From Actinomycetota bacterium (GTDB lineage: Bacteria; Actinomycetota; Acidimicrobiia; Acidimicrobiales; Acidimicrobiaceae), in assembly GCA_027320695.1 (NCBI GenBank), contig DAHVKW010000008.1, positions 1 through 32,199 of the forward strand: a DNA stretch of 32,199 nt, given 5' to 3'. Each line of letters opens with the position of its first letter. The first letter of the stretch is position 1. Positions 17,149 through 27,608 of this stretch are shown here, one piece after another. Both the position numbers and the translations under genes were made by a program. The notes beneath the pieces were generated by a model. It was not told the origin of the DNA. It worked only from the letters and a program-made list of their open reading frames with translations, and ran no database searches.

Positions 17149-19777
17149 TGTTTCTCAGAATTTAGTAACGATCTCTATTGACGGCAAGGAGATTCAGGCC
17201 GGCAAAGGGGAGCTGTTAATTGCGGCGGCTGAGAAGGCAGGGGTATTTATTCCTCGTTTCTGCTATCACAACCGTCTTCCCCAGGTTGGAATGTGCCGCA
17301 TGTGTCTGGTCGAAGTAAATGGACCTAGGGGTTTCAGCCTTCAACCGGCTTGCTACCTTCCGGTATCAGATGGCATGGAAGTGGTCACAGAATCGGAAAA
17401 GGTGAAGAAGGCCCAAGACGGAGTTCTTGAATACCTGCTCATTAACCATCCTCTGGACTGTCCGGTTTGCGACAAGGGTGGTGAATGTCCGCTTCAGGAT
17501 CAGACCATGGCTTACGGGCCGGGCGAAAGCCGGTTTGTCGAAGAGAAGCGTCACTGGGAGAAGCCGATCCCGATCTCAGATCTGGTCCTGCTTGATCGTG
17601 AGCGCTGCATCCAATGCGACAGGTGCACTCGGTTTGCCGATGTGGTTGCTGGTGACGCGTTAATCGAATTCGTTGGCAGGGGAGACCACACTGAAATAAA
17701 CGTTTTCCCGGACAGGCCTTTCTCCTCCTACTTCTCGGGCAACACTGTTCAGATATGTCCGGTTGGGGCATTGACTGCGGTTCCATACCGCTTCAAAGCG
17801 AGGCCCTGGGACCTGTCGCAGGTTGAATCAAGCTGTACCACCTGTTCGATGGGCTGCCGCATCATGGTTCAGTCATCGCAAAATGAACTCACGAGGTACC
17901 TTGGGCTGGACGCTGACTCGATCAACCATGGATGGCTCTGCGATAAAGGCAGATTTGGCCATGAGGCAATCAACTCTTCCGACAGGATCACTGCGCCGTT
18001 GGTCCGCAAGGGAGACAGTTTTGTCGAAACTACCTGGGCCAGCGCACTTGAGCTAATCTCATCCAAAGTTTCAAGCGCACAGGCGGCTGGTGACCCGAAC
18101 CGGATCGGCTTTATCCTTGGATCGAGGCTGACCAATGAAGATATCTACGCCTGGGTAAAACTGGCCAAAGGGGTTGTTGGCACTGATTCCGTGGATTCGC
18201 AATTAGGTGACGGCCTTAAGGGCGAGGTAATTGCCTCGCTGCGCAGAGCAACAATTAATGAAGCCGTCTCCGCCAAAGCAATCCTTGCATTTACCGGCGA
18301 TATCAAAGAAGAGGTACCGGTACTGTTCCTGCGCTTGAGGGAGGCAGTCAAGTCGGGCTGGACCAAGATAGCCACAATTGGAACTCACGGAAGTTCGTTG
18401 GACAAGCTGAGCGAAGTTACGGCATCGGTTTCTGCAGGCCAACTACAGCTTTTGGCTAAAGAATTGATGAAGGAATCCTCGAAGTTCCCGGAGCTTACCA
18501 AGCTTTTCACGAATCAGGGAGTGGGAGCCGACGGCGAAGGCCTTGTAGTCCTTTTAGGGCGCGAGAATTTAGCTTGGGATCAGTCAGTAGTTGAGGCCTT
18601 CGCGCTCGAGCTGTCCAGGGCACTTCCGAGAGCTAAGTTCCTGCTTACTCTTCACAATGCGAATTTTGCCGGCAGCGTAGATCTAGGGGCAGTTCCAAAC
18701 ATGTTGCCTGGCCGATTGCCGCTGGGGAGTGCGTCGCAGGCAACTCGGCAAAAGTGGGCTGGCCTGCCAGACCGGGCGGGTCGAGGGGTCAAGGAAATGC
18801 TCGTGGCAGCCCTCCAGGGTGAACTCGATGTTCTCTTTCTGGTTGGATCCGACCCAAGAGAAGATTATGTCGATTCTGCGCTTGCGAACTCTGCTCTGGA
18901 CCAGGTCGGATTTGTTGTAAGCGTGGATACTTTCCTCAGCCAGTCGAGCGCCAAGGCGGATCTTGTATTGCCAGCTTCCAGCTTCGCTGAAAAGTCGGGC
19001 ACTACGACAAATCTTGAGGGAAGAGTCTTGACGCTGAATCAAAAAGTCGCACCGAAAGGGCTCTGTCGGCCGGACTGGGCAATTGCCAGCGAGATTGCCC
19101 TTGAGTTGGGCGATGATCTTGGCTTTGACAGCGCTGCCGGGGTTCTCGATGAAATAGCTGAAGTGTCCCCTCTGCACTGGGGACTTTCATGGAACCGCCT
19201 GGTCAAATCTTCCGCTATTGAAGGCATGATGATTCCGATCTCGGCGACTTCTTTATCGATCAGGCCCAAAGCGATGCTCGACGAGATATCGACTCCGGGC
19301 ATCGCCTCCGTTTGGGACCAGGGCTTGCCATCCTCCAAGACGGCCTACGTCGAAAATGGATCCACTTCCGCGGACGATAAGCCTGCAGGTGAACCTTCCA
19401 GTCAAACTGTTGCAGGACCCTTGGAGCCGATATGGCGGTTGGCTCCGGTGCAACCGCTTGGGTTCATGAATCTGGCATACTCGCGCAAGCTTTATTCCCA
19501 GGGTGAGCATCTCAGGAACAGCGCGCATCTTGTTCACCTTGTGGTGGAGGCAAAATGCCAGGTCTCGAGCAAGACTGCGGAGAAGCTTGGCGTGTCTTCC
19601 GGTGGTTCCGTTCTGATTACTGATAAGGCGGGCGGCGAAGGTCAGTTTGAGCTGGAAGTTGATGATTCCGTACCAAATGATACTGTCGAGCTGGTTCGCG
19701 GGTCGTTTTCGATTTCAGGATTTTCTCCGGTTCGCAGCGATGAAACAGTTAACTACGTCAAGGTGGAGCGTGCATAA
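17138..19777 (+). CDS. nuoG: NADH-quinone oxidoreductase subunit G (TTG start likely)
   Basis: FCYHNRLPQVGMCRMCLVEV, CPVCDKGGECPLQDQ, RCIQCDRCTRF, CTTCSMGC...WLCDKGRFG. TTG at 17138 after AGGAAGAAGGG, overlapping the nuoF end by 11 bp; the ORF-track ATG at 17099 is an alternative. Confidence 0.93.
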   Translation: MSTDVSQNLVTISIDGKEIQAGKGELLIAAAEKAGVFIPRFCYHNRLPQVGMCRMCLVEVNGPRGFSLQPACYLPVSDGMEVVTESEKVKKAQDGVLEYLLINHPLDCPVCDKGGECPLQDQTMAYGPGESRFVEEKRHWEKPIPISDLVLLDRERCIQCDRCTRFADVVAGDALIEFVGRGDHTEINVFPDRPFSSYFSGNTVQICPVGALTAVPYRFKARPWDLSQVESSCTTCSMGCRIMVQSSQNELTRYLGLDADSINHGWLCDKGRFGHEAINSSDRITAPLVRKGDSFVETTWASALELISSKVSSAQAAGDPNRIGFILGSRLTNEDIYAWVKLAKGVVGTDSVDSQLGDGLKGEVIASLRRATINEAVSAKAILAFTGDIKEEVPVLFLRLREAVKSGWTKIATIGTHGSSLDKLSEVTASVSAGQLQLLAKELMKESSKFPELTKLFTNQGVGADGEGLVVLLGRENLAWDQSVVEAFALELSRALPRAKFLLTLHNANFAGSVDLGAVPNMLPGRLPLGSASQATRQKWAGLPDRAGRGVKEMLVAALQGELDVLFLVGSDPREDYVDSALANSALDQVGFVVSVDTFLSQSSAKADLVLPASSFAEKSGTTTNLEGRVLTLNQKVAPKGLCRPDWAIASEIALELGDDLGFDSAAGVLDEIAEVSPLHWGLSWNRLVKSSAIEGMMIPISATSLSIRPKAMLDEISTPGIASVWDQGLPSSKTAYVENGSTSADDKPAGEPSSQTVAGPLEPIWRLAPVQPLGFMNLAYSRKLYSQGEHLRNSAHLVHLVVEAKCQVSSKTAEKLGVSSGGSVLITDKAGGEGQFELEVDDSVPNDTVELVRGSFSISGFSPVRSDETVNYVKVERA

Positions 19778-20964
19778 TGGGATCTGATCCTCTTTTTTCC
19801 CACGGCATTACACTCGCCGTCTTTCTGATAGTCATCGTCAAGGTGATAGTCGCGTTTGCGGTTCTCTTGGTGAGCGTGCTACTGATGATCTGGTTTGAGC
19901 GCAAGCTCATATCAGACATGCAGAACAGAATCGGACCTAACAGGGCGGGACCGTTTGGGATACTTCAGACACTGGCGGATGGGACGAAGCTTTTCTTCAA
20001 AGAGGATTTGATACCGGATTCTGCCGACAGGACGGTCTTCAAACTCGCGCCATTTCTTTCCGTGGTACCAGCGTTTCTCGTGTTCAGCATCGTGCCGATT
20101 GGTGGCATGGTGCATATCTTCGGTCATACCACCGAGCTGCAGGTAGCGGATCCTCCAATGGGAATTCTGTTCATGCTGGTGATGTCCTCGATTTCCGTCT
20201 ATGGAGTTACTCTTGCCGGTTGGAGTTCGGGTTCAAAGTACCCTTTGCTCGGAAGCGTGCGCGCCACGGCACAGATGATCTCGTATGAGGCAGCGATGGG
20301 TTTAGCCATCGCGTCGGTGGTGCTGATTACGGGATCGTTGTCCACGCGAGACATTGTCACTTCCCAGGTCGGTACTTTTTTGGGATTCATACCTAAATGG
20401 AACCTTATTCGTCTGGGGATCGTACCATTTCTGGTCTTCCTTGTTGCGATCACCGCCGAGATGAATCGGCCTCCATTCGACCTCGCGGAGGCGGAATCGG
20501 AATTGGTGGGTGGATTTCACACAGAGTATTCCTCCCTGCGGTTCGCCTTGTTCTATTTGGCGGAATTCATGAATACCGTGACCATGTCCGCAATCATCGT
20601 CACGCTGTTTTTCGGCGGTGCCTCTGGACCGGTTCTTTTCGGTCCAAGCTGGATTTGGCCGATTCTTTGGTTCTTGATCAAGACTGGCGCGTTTCTCTTC
20701 TTCTACGTTTGGGTCAGAGCTGCGCTTCCACGGTTGCGATACGACCAGCTGATGACGCTCGGCTGGAAAATATTGATTCCCGTAGCGCTGGCGTGGTTCT
20801 TGATCATTGCTGCGATGCAAGTCAGCAGTTATTTGGGATTTGGAGTTTTCATCCTAGTTTTGATCTCGGGTGGGCTTCTGTCGCGGGCTAGTGGAGTGGG
20901 AGATCTTAGCGATCCGTTCCGCCTTGGCCGAAGTCGTTCAGCGGGAACGAAGGGGGTGGAGTAG
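19777..20964 (+). CDS. nuoH: NADH-quinone oxidoreductase subunit H
   Basis: MIWFERKLISDMQNRIGPNRAGPFGILQTLADGTKLFFKED, AEMNRPPFDLAEAESELVGGFHTEYSSLRFALFYLAEF. Confidence 0.98.
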   Translation: MGSDPLFSHGITLAVFLIVIVKVIVAFAVLLVSVLLMIWFERKLISDMQNRIGPNRAGPFGILQTLADGTKLFFKEDLIPDSADRTVFKLAPFLSVVPAFLVFSIVPIGGMVHIFGHTTELQVADPPMGILFMLVMSSISVYGVTLAGWSSGSKYPLLGSVRATAQMISYEAAMGLAIASVVLITGSLSTRDIVTSQVGTFLGFIPKWNLIRLGIVPFLVFLVAITAEMNRPPFDLAEAESELVGGFHTEYSSLRFALFYLAEFMNTVTMSAIIVTLFFGGASGPVLFGPSWIWPILWFLIKTGAFLFFYVWVRAALPRLRYDQLMTLGWKILIPVALAWFLIIAAMQVSSYLGFGVFILVLISGGLLSRASGVGDLSDPFRLGRSRSAGTKGVE

Positions 20965-21648
20965 TTGGCTGTTTTTGATGGCCTAAAAGGTTTCAAAGTT
21001 ACGTTTGGCCAAATGGTTCAGCCTAGGGTCACCAAGCAATATCCTGAGGAAAAGCGAAAGAAGCCGGGTCGTTTTCATGGCCGCCACGTGCTCAATAGGT
21101 ACGAGGACGGTAGCGAAAAGTGCATCGGCTGCGAGCTGTGCGCAGGCGTATGTCCTGCTGGTTGCATTTACGTGCGAGGCAAGGACAATCCTCCTGACGC
21201 GCCGGTTTCACCCGGAGAGCGCTATGGCTACGTATATGAGATAAATTTCCTTCGCTGCATACACTGCGACCTTTGCGTAGAAGCCTGTCCTACGGAGGCG
21301 ATCACAGAGTCAAAGATCCTAGAGTTCTCGTTCACCTCGCGCCGGGAGGCAATCTATACCAAAAAGGAGCTCGTCGTGAACAACGATGGGACGCCGAAAC
21401 GGCTTCCTTGGGAGGATTGGAGGGTCGGGGACGACGAACTCACATCCGGGTGGATGCGGGCTACCTCTCCGGGCGGAGCCAAGGACTATGAGGGTTTAGT
21501 GCATTGGTCTGGCGAGCTTGGCCAGGGTGTCCGCAAGCCGGAGGCCGGTCAATCAGGCCTAAAGGATGAAGATGCCAGTCCAAGATACATGATCCGACAG
21601 GTGGAATCAGATCGTATCTCCAAGCGTCATGGAGGAAGGGTCAGATGA
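20965..21648 (+). CDS. nuoI: NADH-quinone oxidoreductase subunit I (TTG start)
   Basis: GRHVLNRYEDGSEKCIGCELCAGVCPAGCIYV, NFLRCIHCDLCVEACPTEAI (2x[4Fe-4S]). Confidence 0.97.
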   Translation: MAVFDGLKGFKVTFGQMVQPRVTKQYPEEKRKKPGRFHGRHVLNRYEDGSEKCIGCELCAGVCPAGCIYVRGKDNPPDAPVSPGERYGYVYEINFLRCIHCDLCVEACPTEAITESKILEFSFTSRREAIYTKKELVVNNDGTPKRLPWEDWRVGDDELTSGWMRATSPGGAKDYEGLVHWSGELGQGVRKPEAGQSGLKDEDASPRYMIRQVESDRISKRHGGRVR

Positions 21649-22247
21649 TCGATCTTCTAGCTGTGCAGACCTCCATGCCGGATTTGATCACATTTCTGAT
21701 CGCAGGGTGCGCGGTGATCCTTGGCGCTCTGGGAGTCATCCTCATGAAGAACCCGGTGCATTCCGCTTTGTCGATGGTCATGACCTTGTTTGCCGTTGCG
21801 GTTCTATTCATTGAGCAGGATGCTCAATTTCTTGCGGCCGTCCAGGTGATCGTCTATGCGGGGGCGATCGTGGTCCTCTTCCTGTTCGTAATCATGCTCC
21901 TCGGAGTGGACAAGCAGGAGAATCTGGCCAAGGACCAGCTTCGCGGTCAGAGGCCTCTTGCCTTTTTGGCAGTCTTGGTAATTTTTGTCGAAATACTGGC
22001 GCTCTCCAACGGCAACTGGACTTCGGGCGCCAAGGCGACCGTGCTTTCGACAAGTTCGCCGGGCTCGAACATTGTGCAGCTGGCTCAGTCGATCTTCACC
22101 ACCTATCTGCTCCCGTTCGAAGCCACTTCTGTACTTTTGATCATCGCAGTGGTTGGTGCCGTGGTCCTTGTTAGACGATCCGATTTGAAGCCGGGCCGGG
22201 ACCCAGGAGAGGCAATTGATCTCGATAGTGAAAGTGGGATTAAATGA
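21645..22247 (+). CDS. nuoJ: NADH-quinone oxidoreductase subunit J
   Basis: [54 protein letters not shown]. Confidence 0.96.
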   Translation: MIDLLAVQTSMPDLITFLIAGCAVILGALGVILMKNPVHSALSMVMTLFAVAVLFIEQDAQFLAAVQVIVYAGAIVVLFLFVIMLLGVDKQENLAKDQLRGQRPLAFLAVLVIFVEILALSNGNWTSGAKATVLSTSSPGSNIVQLAQSIFTTYLLPFEATSVLLIIAVVGAVVLVRRSDLKPGRDPGEAIDLDSESGIK

Positions 22248-22549
22248 CGGTACCTGGAAGCTGGTACTTGGTCCTGTCGGCGCTGCTGTTTTCCCTAGGG
22301 GCCTTGGGGTTCTTCACTCGTAAAAATATTCTCATCATGTTCATGAGTCTGGAACTGATGCTGAACGCGGTCAATTTGACTTTCGTAACATTCTCTCGAA
22401 TGCTAGGTGACATCGGGGGGCAAACGCTGGTCTTTTTTGTCCTGGTAGTAGCAGCCGCTGAAGTTGTTGTTGGTCTTGGAATCATCGTGGCCATATTCAG
22501 GCGCAGAAGCTCTGCTACCGCAGACGATCTCTCTATATTTAGGGGCTGA
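22244..22549 (+). CDS. nuoK: NADH-quinone oxidoreductase subunit K
   Basis: [52 protein letters not shown]. Confidence 0.97.
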   Translation: MTVPGSWYLVLSALLFSLGALGFFTRKNILIMFMSLELMLNAVNLTFVTFSRMLGDIGGQTLVFFVLVVAAAEVVVGLGIIVAIFRRRSSATADDLSIFRG

Positions 22550-22551
22550 GG

Positions 22552-24429
22552 TTGAATAGCACGGTAGTTTTCACGATGATGTTGTTGCCCTTGGCGGGGT
22601 TCCTGGTAAATTTGGTCTTCGGCAACAGACTCAAACGCCCGCTTGCTGGGGTCATAGCCAGCTTGTTTGTCATCGCGTCGTTTGCGTTGGCAATAGTTAC
22701 CTGGCTGGAACTTTTATCAAAGCCGGCCAGCCAGCGAGTATTCGATTTCACTCTGTTCAACTGGATCTCCTCCGGCAGTCTGCATCTAAATGTCGGGGCC
22801 TACATAGATCCTTTATCCGTGACGATGATTCTCTTTGTTACCGGAGTCTCTGCGGCGATCCACATCTATTCCATCGGGTATATGGCTCATGACGAGCGCT
22901 TTAGTCAGTTTTTTGTGTACCTCAACCTATTTGTCTTTGCGATGTCGGTGCTGGTGCTTTCTGACAACTTCGTGTTTACCTTCCTTGGATGGGAGGGAGT
23001 TGGTGCCACTTCCTACTGGTTGATCGCCTTTTGGTTTGAGAGGCCGACAGCAGCTGCGGCAGGCAAAAAGGCCTTCATAGTGAATAGAATGGGTGACTTC
23101 GGCTATCTCATTGCCGTGTTTCTCTTGTTTGGCTACGTTGGTTCATTGTCCTACGCGAAGGTATTCGGTTCCCTTGGCAGTATTGGTCATGGCGCGCTGA
23201 CTGCAATCGCACTGCTATTTTTTCTCGGCGCGGTTGGGAAATCGGCTCAGCTTCCACTTTTTGTTTGGCTTGTTGATGCCATGGAAGGCCCGACGCCGGT
23301 GTCCGCTCTAATCCACGCCGCAACCATGGTTACCGCAGGCGTTTATCTGATGGCTCGAATTTCGCCAATTCTGCATCTGACCGCCGGAGTCGGGACGTTC
23401 ATTGCCTTTGTGGGCGTGATCACAGCATTTGTTGCCGCCATGGCCGCCACGTCACAGACTGACATCAAGAAGGTATTGGCGTATTCGACGGTTTCCCAGC
23501 TGGGTTACATGTTCCTTGGCATCGGTACCGGGCAGTATGTGGCTGCCATCTTTTTGATGGTCACCCACGCATTCTACAAAGCCCTCCTCTTCCTGGGAGC
23601 CGGCTCCGTCATCCACGGATTGCATGACGAGCAGAACATCAAGAAGATGGGTGCGCTGCGGAAATTGATGCCGATAACTTCCGTTACCTTTATTGTGGCA
23701 TGGCTGTCGATAGCTGGATTTCCGCCTTTTTCAGGATTCTGGTCCAAAGGAGACGTTCTGGCTGGAGCGTACCAGAAGTCGGTGGTGCTGTGGTTGATTG
23801 GCGCGCTCACCGCAATCTTGACGGCCTACTACATGGGTCGCGAAGTTTACCTTGTGTTTTTTGGAAAGCAGCGATTTGAGAAATCGAACCATGTTCACGA
23901 GTCGCCAAAAGTTATGACGATACCACTGCTGATACTCGCAGTGCTATCGATATTCGGCGGCGTCCTTAATCTGCCGATTAGCGACAAGTTCAGATTCCTG
24001 GAGAACTGGCTGACGCCAGTGTTCGGTGGCGCACTAGCGCCGTCCACGCTTTCAAGTTCCCTGAGGCTGGCGCTCGGTGCCGCAGATGGCGTATTCGCAC
24101 TCGTTGGTATTGGCCTTGCCACTTCGCTATGGATAAGGAGCTCGTCGCGGCCTGCAATCGAGCCCTCGCTTCTAGCCAACGGGTGGGGTATTGACCGTTT
24201 TTACGATCGTGTTATCGCGAGATCGTCGACACGGCTATCCGCGGAGGTAACCGACGTCATCGAAGTGAAGGTTATAGATGGCGCGACGATGTCGATTGCC
24301 GGACTGGTTGGGTTTGTCGGCAAGTATGCTCGCAAGGTTCAGAGCGGCTATATCCGGAACTATGCCCTTTACATCAGCGTCGGCGTACTTTTGATCCTTG
24401 GGTACTTCGTGACAAGGGCGGGTGCGTAA
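22552..24429 (+). CDS. nuoL: NADH-quinone oxidoreductase subunit L (TTG start)
   Basis: FLGWEGVGATSYWLIAFWFERP, VWLVDAMEGPTPVSALIHAATMVTAGVYLMAR, KKVLAYSTVSQLGYMFLGIG, THAFYKALLFLGAGSVIH. Confidence 0.97.
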   Translation: MNSTVVFTMMLLPLAGFLVNLVFGNRLKRPLAGVIASLFVIASFALAIVTWLELLSKPASQRVFDFTLFNWISSGSLHLNVGAYIDPLSVTMILFVTGVSAAIHIYSIGYMAHDERFSQFFVYLNLFVFAMSVLVLSDNFVFTFLGWEGVGATSYWLIAFWFERPTAAAAGKKAFIVNRMGDFGYLIAVFLLFGYVGSLSYAKVFGSLGSIGHGALTAIALLFFLGAVGKSAQLPLFVWLVDAMEGPTPVSALIHAATMVTAGVYLMARISPILHLTAGVGTFIAFVGVITAFVAAMAATSQTDIKKVLAYSTVSQLGYMFLGIGTGQYVAAIFLMVTHAFYKALLFLGAGSVIHGLHDEQNIKKMGALRKLMPITSVTFIVAWLSIAGFPPFSGFWSKGDVLAGAYQKSVVLWLIGALTAILTAYYMGREVYLVFFGKQRFEKSNHVHESPKVMTIPLLILAVLSIFGGVLNLPISDKFRFLENWLTPVFGGALAPSTLSSSLRLALGAADGVFALVGIGLATSLWIRSSSRPAIEPSLLANGWGIDRFYDRVIARSSTRLSAEVTDVIEVKVIDGATMSIAGLVGFVGKYARKVQSGYIRNYALYISVGVLLILGYFVTRAGA

Positions 24430-24476
24430 ATGAAGACTGGGTTCGTGAAAGGGTTTGTTTTGAGGAAGGCACTGAT

Positions 24477-25997
24477 TTGAGCACGCTACTGAACCTTCTT
24501 ATATTTGTCCCTCTCGCTGGTGCGGTTATCGCGGCGATCGTCGGGTCCAAGAAGACGGCTATGACTGTCGCCAAAGTTGTGGCGCTACTAGATTTCGTCT
24601 TGGCGGCAATCGTCCTGGTACAGTTCAATACCAGCTCCACGGGGTTCCAGGGGGTGTCAAGTGTTTCTTGGATTCCAGCTTTTGGAATTTCCTGGAAACT
24701 CGGTATCGACGGCATCTCTCTTTTTCTGGTGTTATTGACTGCCGTGCTCTTTCCAATAGCCTTGTACGCTTCGAAGGAGACGAAGTCGGTAGGGTCGTAC
24801 GCGGCATGGATGCTTATGTTGGAGGCGTCGCTAATCGGCAGCTTCCTTTCTCTGGATCTGTTCAGCTTCTTCCTTCTCTTCGAGCTGACGCTGATTCCTT
24901 CATATTTCCTCATCGCAAGGTGGGGATATGCCCGATCCGGTTTCGCTGCGGTCAAGTTTTTCGTCTATACATTTTTTGGGTCGGCCTTCCTGCTGGTCGG
25001 CATCCTGGCTTTGGTTTTCATTCATCAGGCCCAGACTGGCACCACGACATTTGATTTAGTGACCTTGGCTCACTCAACTCATCTTTCCGACACCGCGCAA
25101 GAGTGGCTGCTAATCGCCTTCACGGTCGCTTTCGCCATAAAGGCGCCGCTCTTCCCGTTACACACCTGGTCACCAGATACCTACGGTGAATCTCCGCTGG
25201 GTCCGGTTGTAATTATCGCTTCGGTGATGGCAAAGCTTGGAATCTACGGCATGATTCGTTTCGATCTCGAGCTGTTTCCACGCGCCTCACATATTCTGGC
25301 GCCGCTGCTGCTAACTCTTGGAGTTGCCGGCATAATCTATGGCGCTGTTGTGGCTGCCTCATCCTCCCATATGCGGCGGTTCGTGGCGTTTTCCTCTTTG
25401 TCCCACGTTGGGTTCATCGTTCTTGGCCTCTTTGCGCTGACACCGCAGGGATTGACGGGCGCAGTTGTGCAGATGTTCAATCATGGTATCTACACCGCAG
25501 CACTGCTGCTGGTAATTGGATTTATCTATGAGCGGCGCGCGAGAATGGGATTCGATGGCTTAGGCGGTATTCAAAAATCGGCGCCGATAATGGCGGGAGT
25601 CGCAACGGTGATTGTCATGGCTACGGTCGGCCTGCCTGGCCTGAGCGGGTTTGTCGGAGAATTCCTGATTCTTCTTGGCGCATTTCTTTCCCATAGATGG
25701 TGGGCGGTTGTCGGAACCACCGGTGTGGTGCTGAGTGCGATATATATGTTGTGGGCATATCAGAGGATATTTCATGGCAAGCCGTCGGAGGCCATAACGA
25801 AGGAGGGCTTCAAAGACATAACGAAGGCCGAACTAGCTTTGGTTCTTCCGCTCATTGCACTGATAGTCTTCCTTGGGGTCTACCCCAAGCCGATGTTGGA
25901 TCGGGTGGATCCAACTGTAAATGCTCTCGTTACCCAGGTGGCACACGCCCCAAGCTATCCTTCTTCTGCCAACTACAGCGCACAGTCAAAGGGTTAG
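24477..25997 (+). CDS. nuoM: NADH-quinone oxidoreductase subunit M (TTG start)
   Basis: GIDGISLFLVLLTAVLFP, FELTLIPSYFLIARWG, FPLHTWSPDTYGESPLGPVVIIASVMAKLGIYGMIRF, MFNHGIYTAALLLVIGFIYER. Confidence 0.96.
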   Translation: MSTLLNLLIFVPLAGAVIAAIVGSKKTAMTVAKVVALLDFVLAAIVLVQFNTSSTGFQGVSSVSWIPAFGISWKLGIDGISLFLVLLTAVLFPIALYASKETKSVGSYAAWMLMLEASLIGSFLSLDLFSFFLLFELTLIPSYFLIARWGYARSGFAAVKFFVYTFFGSAFLLVGILALVFIHQAQTGTTTFDLVTLAHSTHLSDTAQEWLLIAFTVAFAIKAPLFPLHTWSPDTYGESPLGPVVIIASVMAKLGIYGMIRFDLELFPRASHILAPLLLTLGVAGIIYGAVVAASSSHMRRFVAFSSLSHVGFIVLGLFALTPQGLTGAVVQMFNHGIYTAALLLVIGFIYERRARMGFDGLGGIQKSAPIMAGVATVIVMATVGLPGLSGFVGEFLILLGAFLSHRWWAVVGTTGVVLSAIYMLWAYQRIFHGKPSEAITKEGFKDITKAELALVLPLIALIVFLGVYPKPMLDRVDPTVNALVTQVAHAPSYPSSANYSAQSKG

Positions 25998-26001
25998 GTC
26001 G

Positions 26002-27594
26002 ATGTCATTTCTAATTGCTCAAGTAGCATCCTCTGCACCAATCAAGTTGCCGTCGGTCGAATACTCCGCAATTGCGCCAGAGTTGATCATGATCGTCGGC
26101 GCCATTGTTGTGATGCTGATCAGTTCGCTAGTTGCCAAGCACGTGTCGAAGGCCACCTCAATTGCTGTTGGTGCGCTGGTGGCAATCGCCAGTCTGGCCG
26201 ACTCAATTTATTTGGGTTTTCAGTCAGGTGCCAGCGGGGCTAACAAGGCGGTCCTTTCCGGTGCCGTTGCGCTGGACAAATTCGCAGTTTTCTTCTACGC
26301 GCTGTTCTCCATAGTCGCACTACTGACTGTGCTGCTCGGACGGCAGCTGATGAATCTGGACCGGGGCCGCGTTCCGGATTTCGTTACGCTTGTATTGCTC
26401 TCCACATCCGGGGCCATGCTCATGGCGTCGGCCTTGGATCTGATAGTTCTCTTCGTGGGGCTCGAGATTTTGTCTATCGCGCTATATGTGCTGGTCGCCA
26501 TCGAATCGAATAGCTCTAGAGGCCACGAGTCATCAGTAAAGTACTTCATGCTTGGCGGGTTCTCATCGGCGGTATTCCTTTACGGCGTCGCGCTGGTCTA
26601 TGGCGCAACCGGATCCACGAACCTCGGGCAGGTTCTGACTTTCCTGGCTAATAATCTTCTCAAGTCAAACGGCGTGTTGCTAGCGGGAATTGGGATGATT
26701 CTTGTTGGGCTTGGGTTCAAGATATCGGCCGTCCCATTTCATTTCTGGGCGCCAGACGTTTATCAGGGTGCTCCCAGCCCAGTGACTGGATTTATGGCCG
26801 CAACAGCCAAAGCTGCTGGATTTGCAGCCTTGCTCCGGGTCTTCTACTCGGGATTCATCACCTATCAGTCCTACTGGGCGCCTGTAGTCGGTGCGCTCGC
26901 CGTGCTCACGCTTCTTCTTGGAGCTGTTCTGGCGGTTCTTCAAAGAGATATCAAGAGGACCCTCGCTTATTCCTCCATAAATCAGGCAGGCTTCATTCTG
27001 CTTGGGCTTTACGCCGTGTCGGCTAGAGGGGTTGGCGCTTCTCTGTACTTCCTGATCACTTACTCGGTGGTGATCGTGGGCGCATTTGCTACGGTTGGCG
27101 CAATGGAGAAGCTGCTGGGGAAGCAGGGCTTGGAGCTTGAAGATCTGCGGGGGCTTTCGAAGAAGTCGCCATTCCTGGCCTTTTCATTCGTTGCTCTGAT
27201 TCTTGCCCAGGCGGGCGCGCCATTTACTACGGGATTCCTTTCCAAGTTCAACGTTGTGCTTGCAACCGTGGATGCGCGCCACTATCCCGTTGCGCTTGTC
27301 GCCATGATTTCGGCCGCCATAGCAGTGTTTTTCTACTTGCGAATGGCGCTTTTGCCGTTCCGCGCGGCAAGCGGCGAATCTGAGACCATACTACCGGCAG
27401 CTGCCGGCTTGGAAGAAAATCAACAATCTGGAAATTCAGCTGTTCTGGTCAAAGAGGATGTAATCGTAGCGGTCAAGACCAAAATCGATAGCGTAACTGT
27501 GGTCATCGGCATTGCTGTGGCGGTAACGATAGGTCTTGGAATCTGGGCAGGTCCGCTTGTCGATCTGGCAAATAGGGCAGTGCTGTTTTTCTAG
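26002..27594 (+). CDS. nuoN: NADH-quinone oxidoreductase subunit N
   Basis: VGLEILSIALYVLVAIESNSSRGHESSVKYFMLGGFSSAVFLYGVALVYG, PFHFWAPDVYQGAPSPVTGFMA, KRTLAYSSINQAGFILLGL. ATG at 26002 preferred over the upstream in-frame start at 25921. Confidence 0.95.
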   Translation: MSFLIAQVASSAPIKLPSVEYSAIAPELIMIVGAIVVMLISSLVAKHVSKATSIAVGALVAIASLADSIYLGFQSGASGANKAVLSGAVALDKFAVFFYALFSIVALLTVLLGRQLMNLDRGRVPDFVTLVLLSTSGAMLMASALDLIVLFVGLEILSIALYVLVAIESNSSRGHESSVKYFMLGGFSSAVFLYGVALVYGATGSTNLGQVLTFLANNLLKSNGVLLAGIGMILVGLGFKISAVPFHFWAPDVYQGAPSPVTGFMAATAKAAGFAALLRVFYSGFITYQSYWAPVVGALAVLTLLLGAVLAVLQRDIKRTLAYSSINQAGFILLGLYAVSARGVGASLYFLITYSVVIVGAFATVGAMEKLLGKQGLELEDLRGLSKKSPFLAFSFVALILAQAGAPFTTGFLSKFNVVLATVDARHYPVALVAMISAAIAVFFYLRMALLPFRAASGESETILPAAAGLEENQQSGNSAVLVKEDVIVAVKTKIDSVTVVIGIAVAVTIGLGIWAGPLVDLANRAVLFF

Positions 27595-27608
27595 GCCCTA
27601 GCTCGACT

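Noticed and set aside
20302-20820. 172-aa minus ORF antisense to nuoH
   Set aside because: Charged low-complexity shadow of a membrane-protein gene; nuoH is unambiguous.
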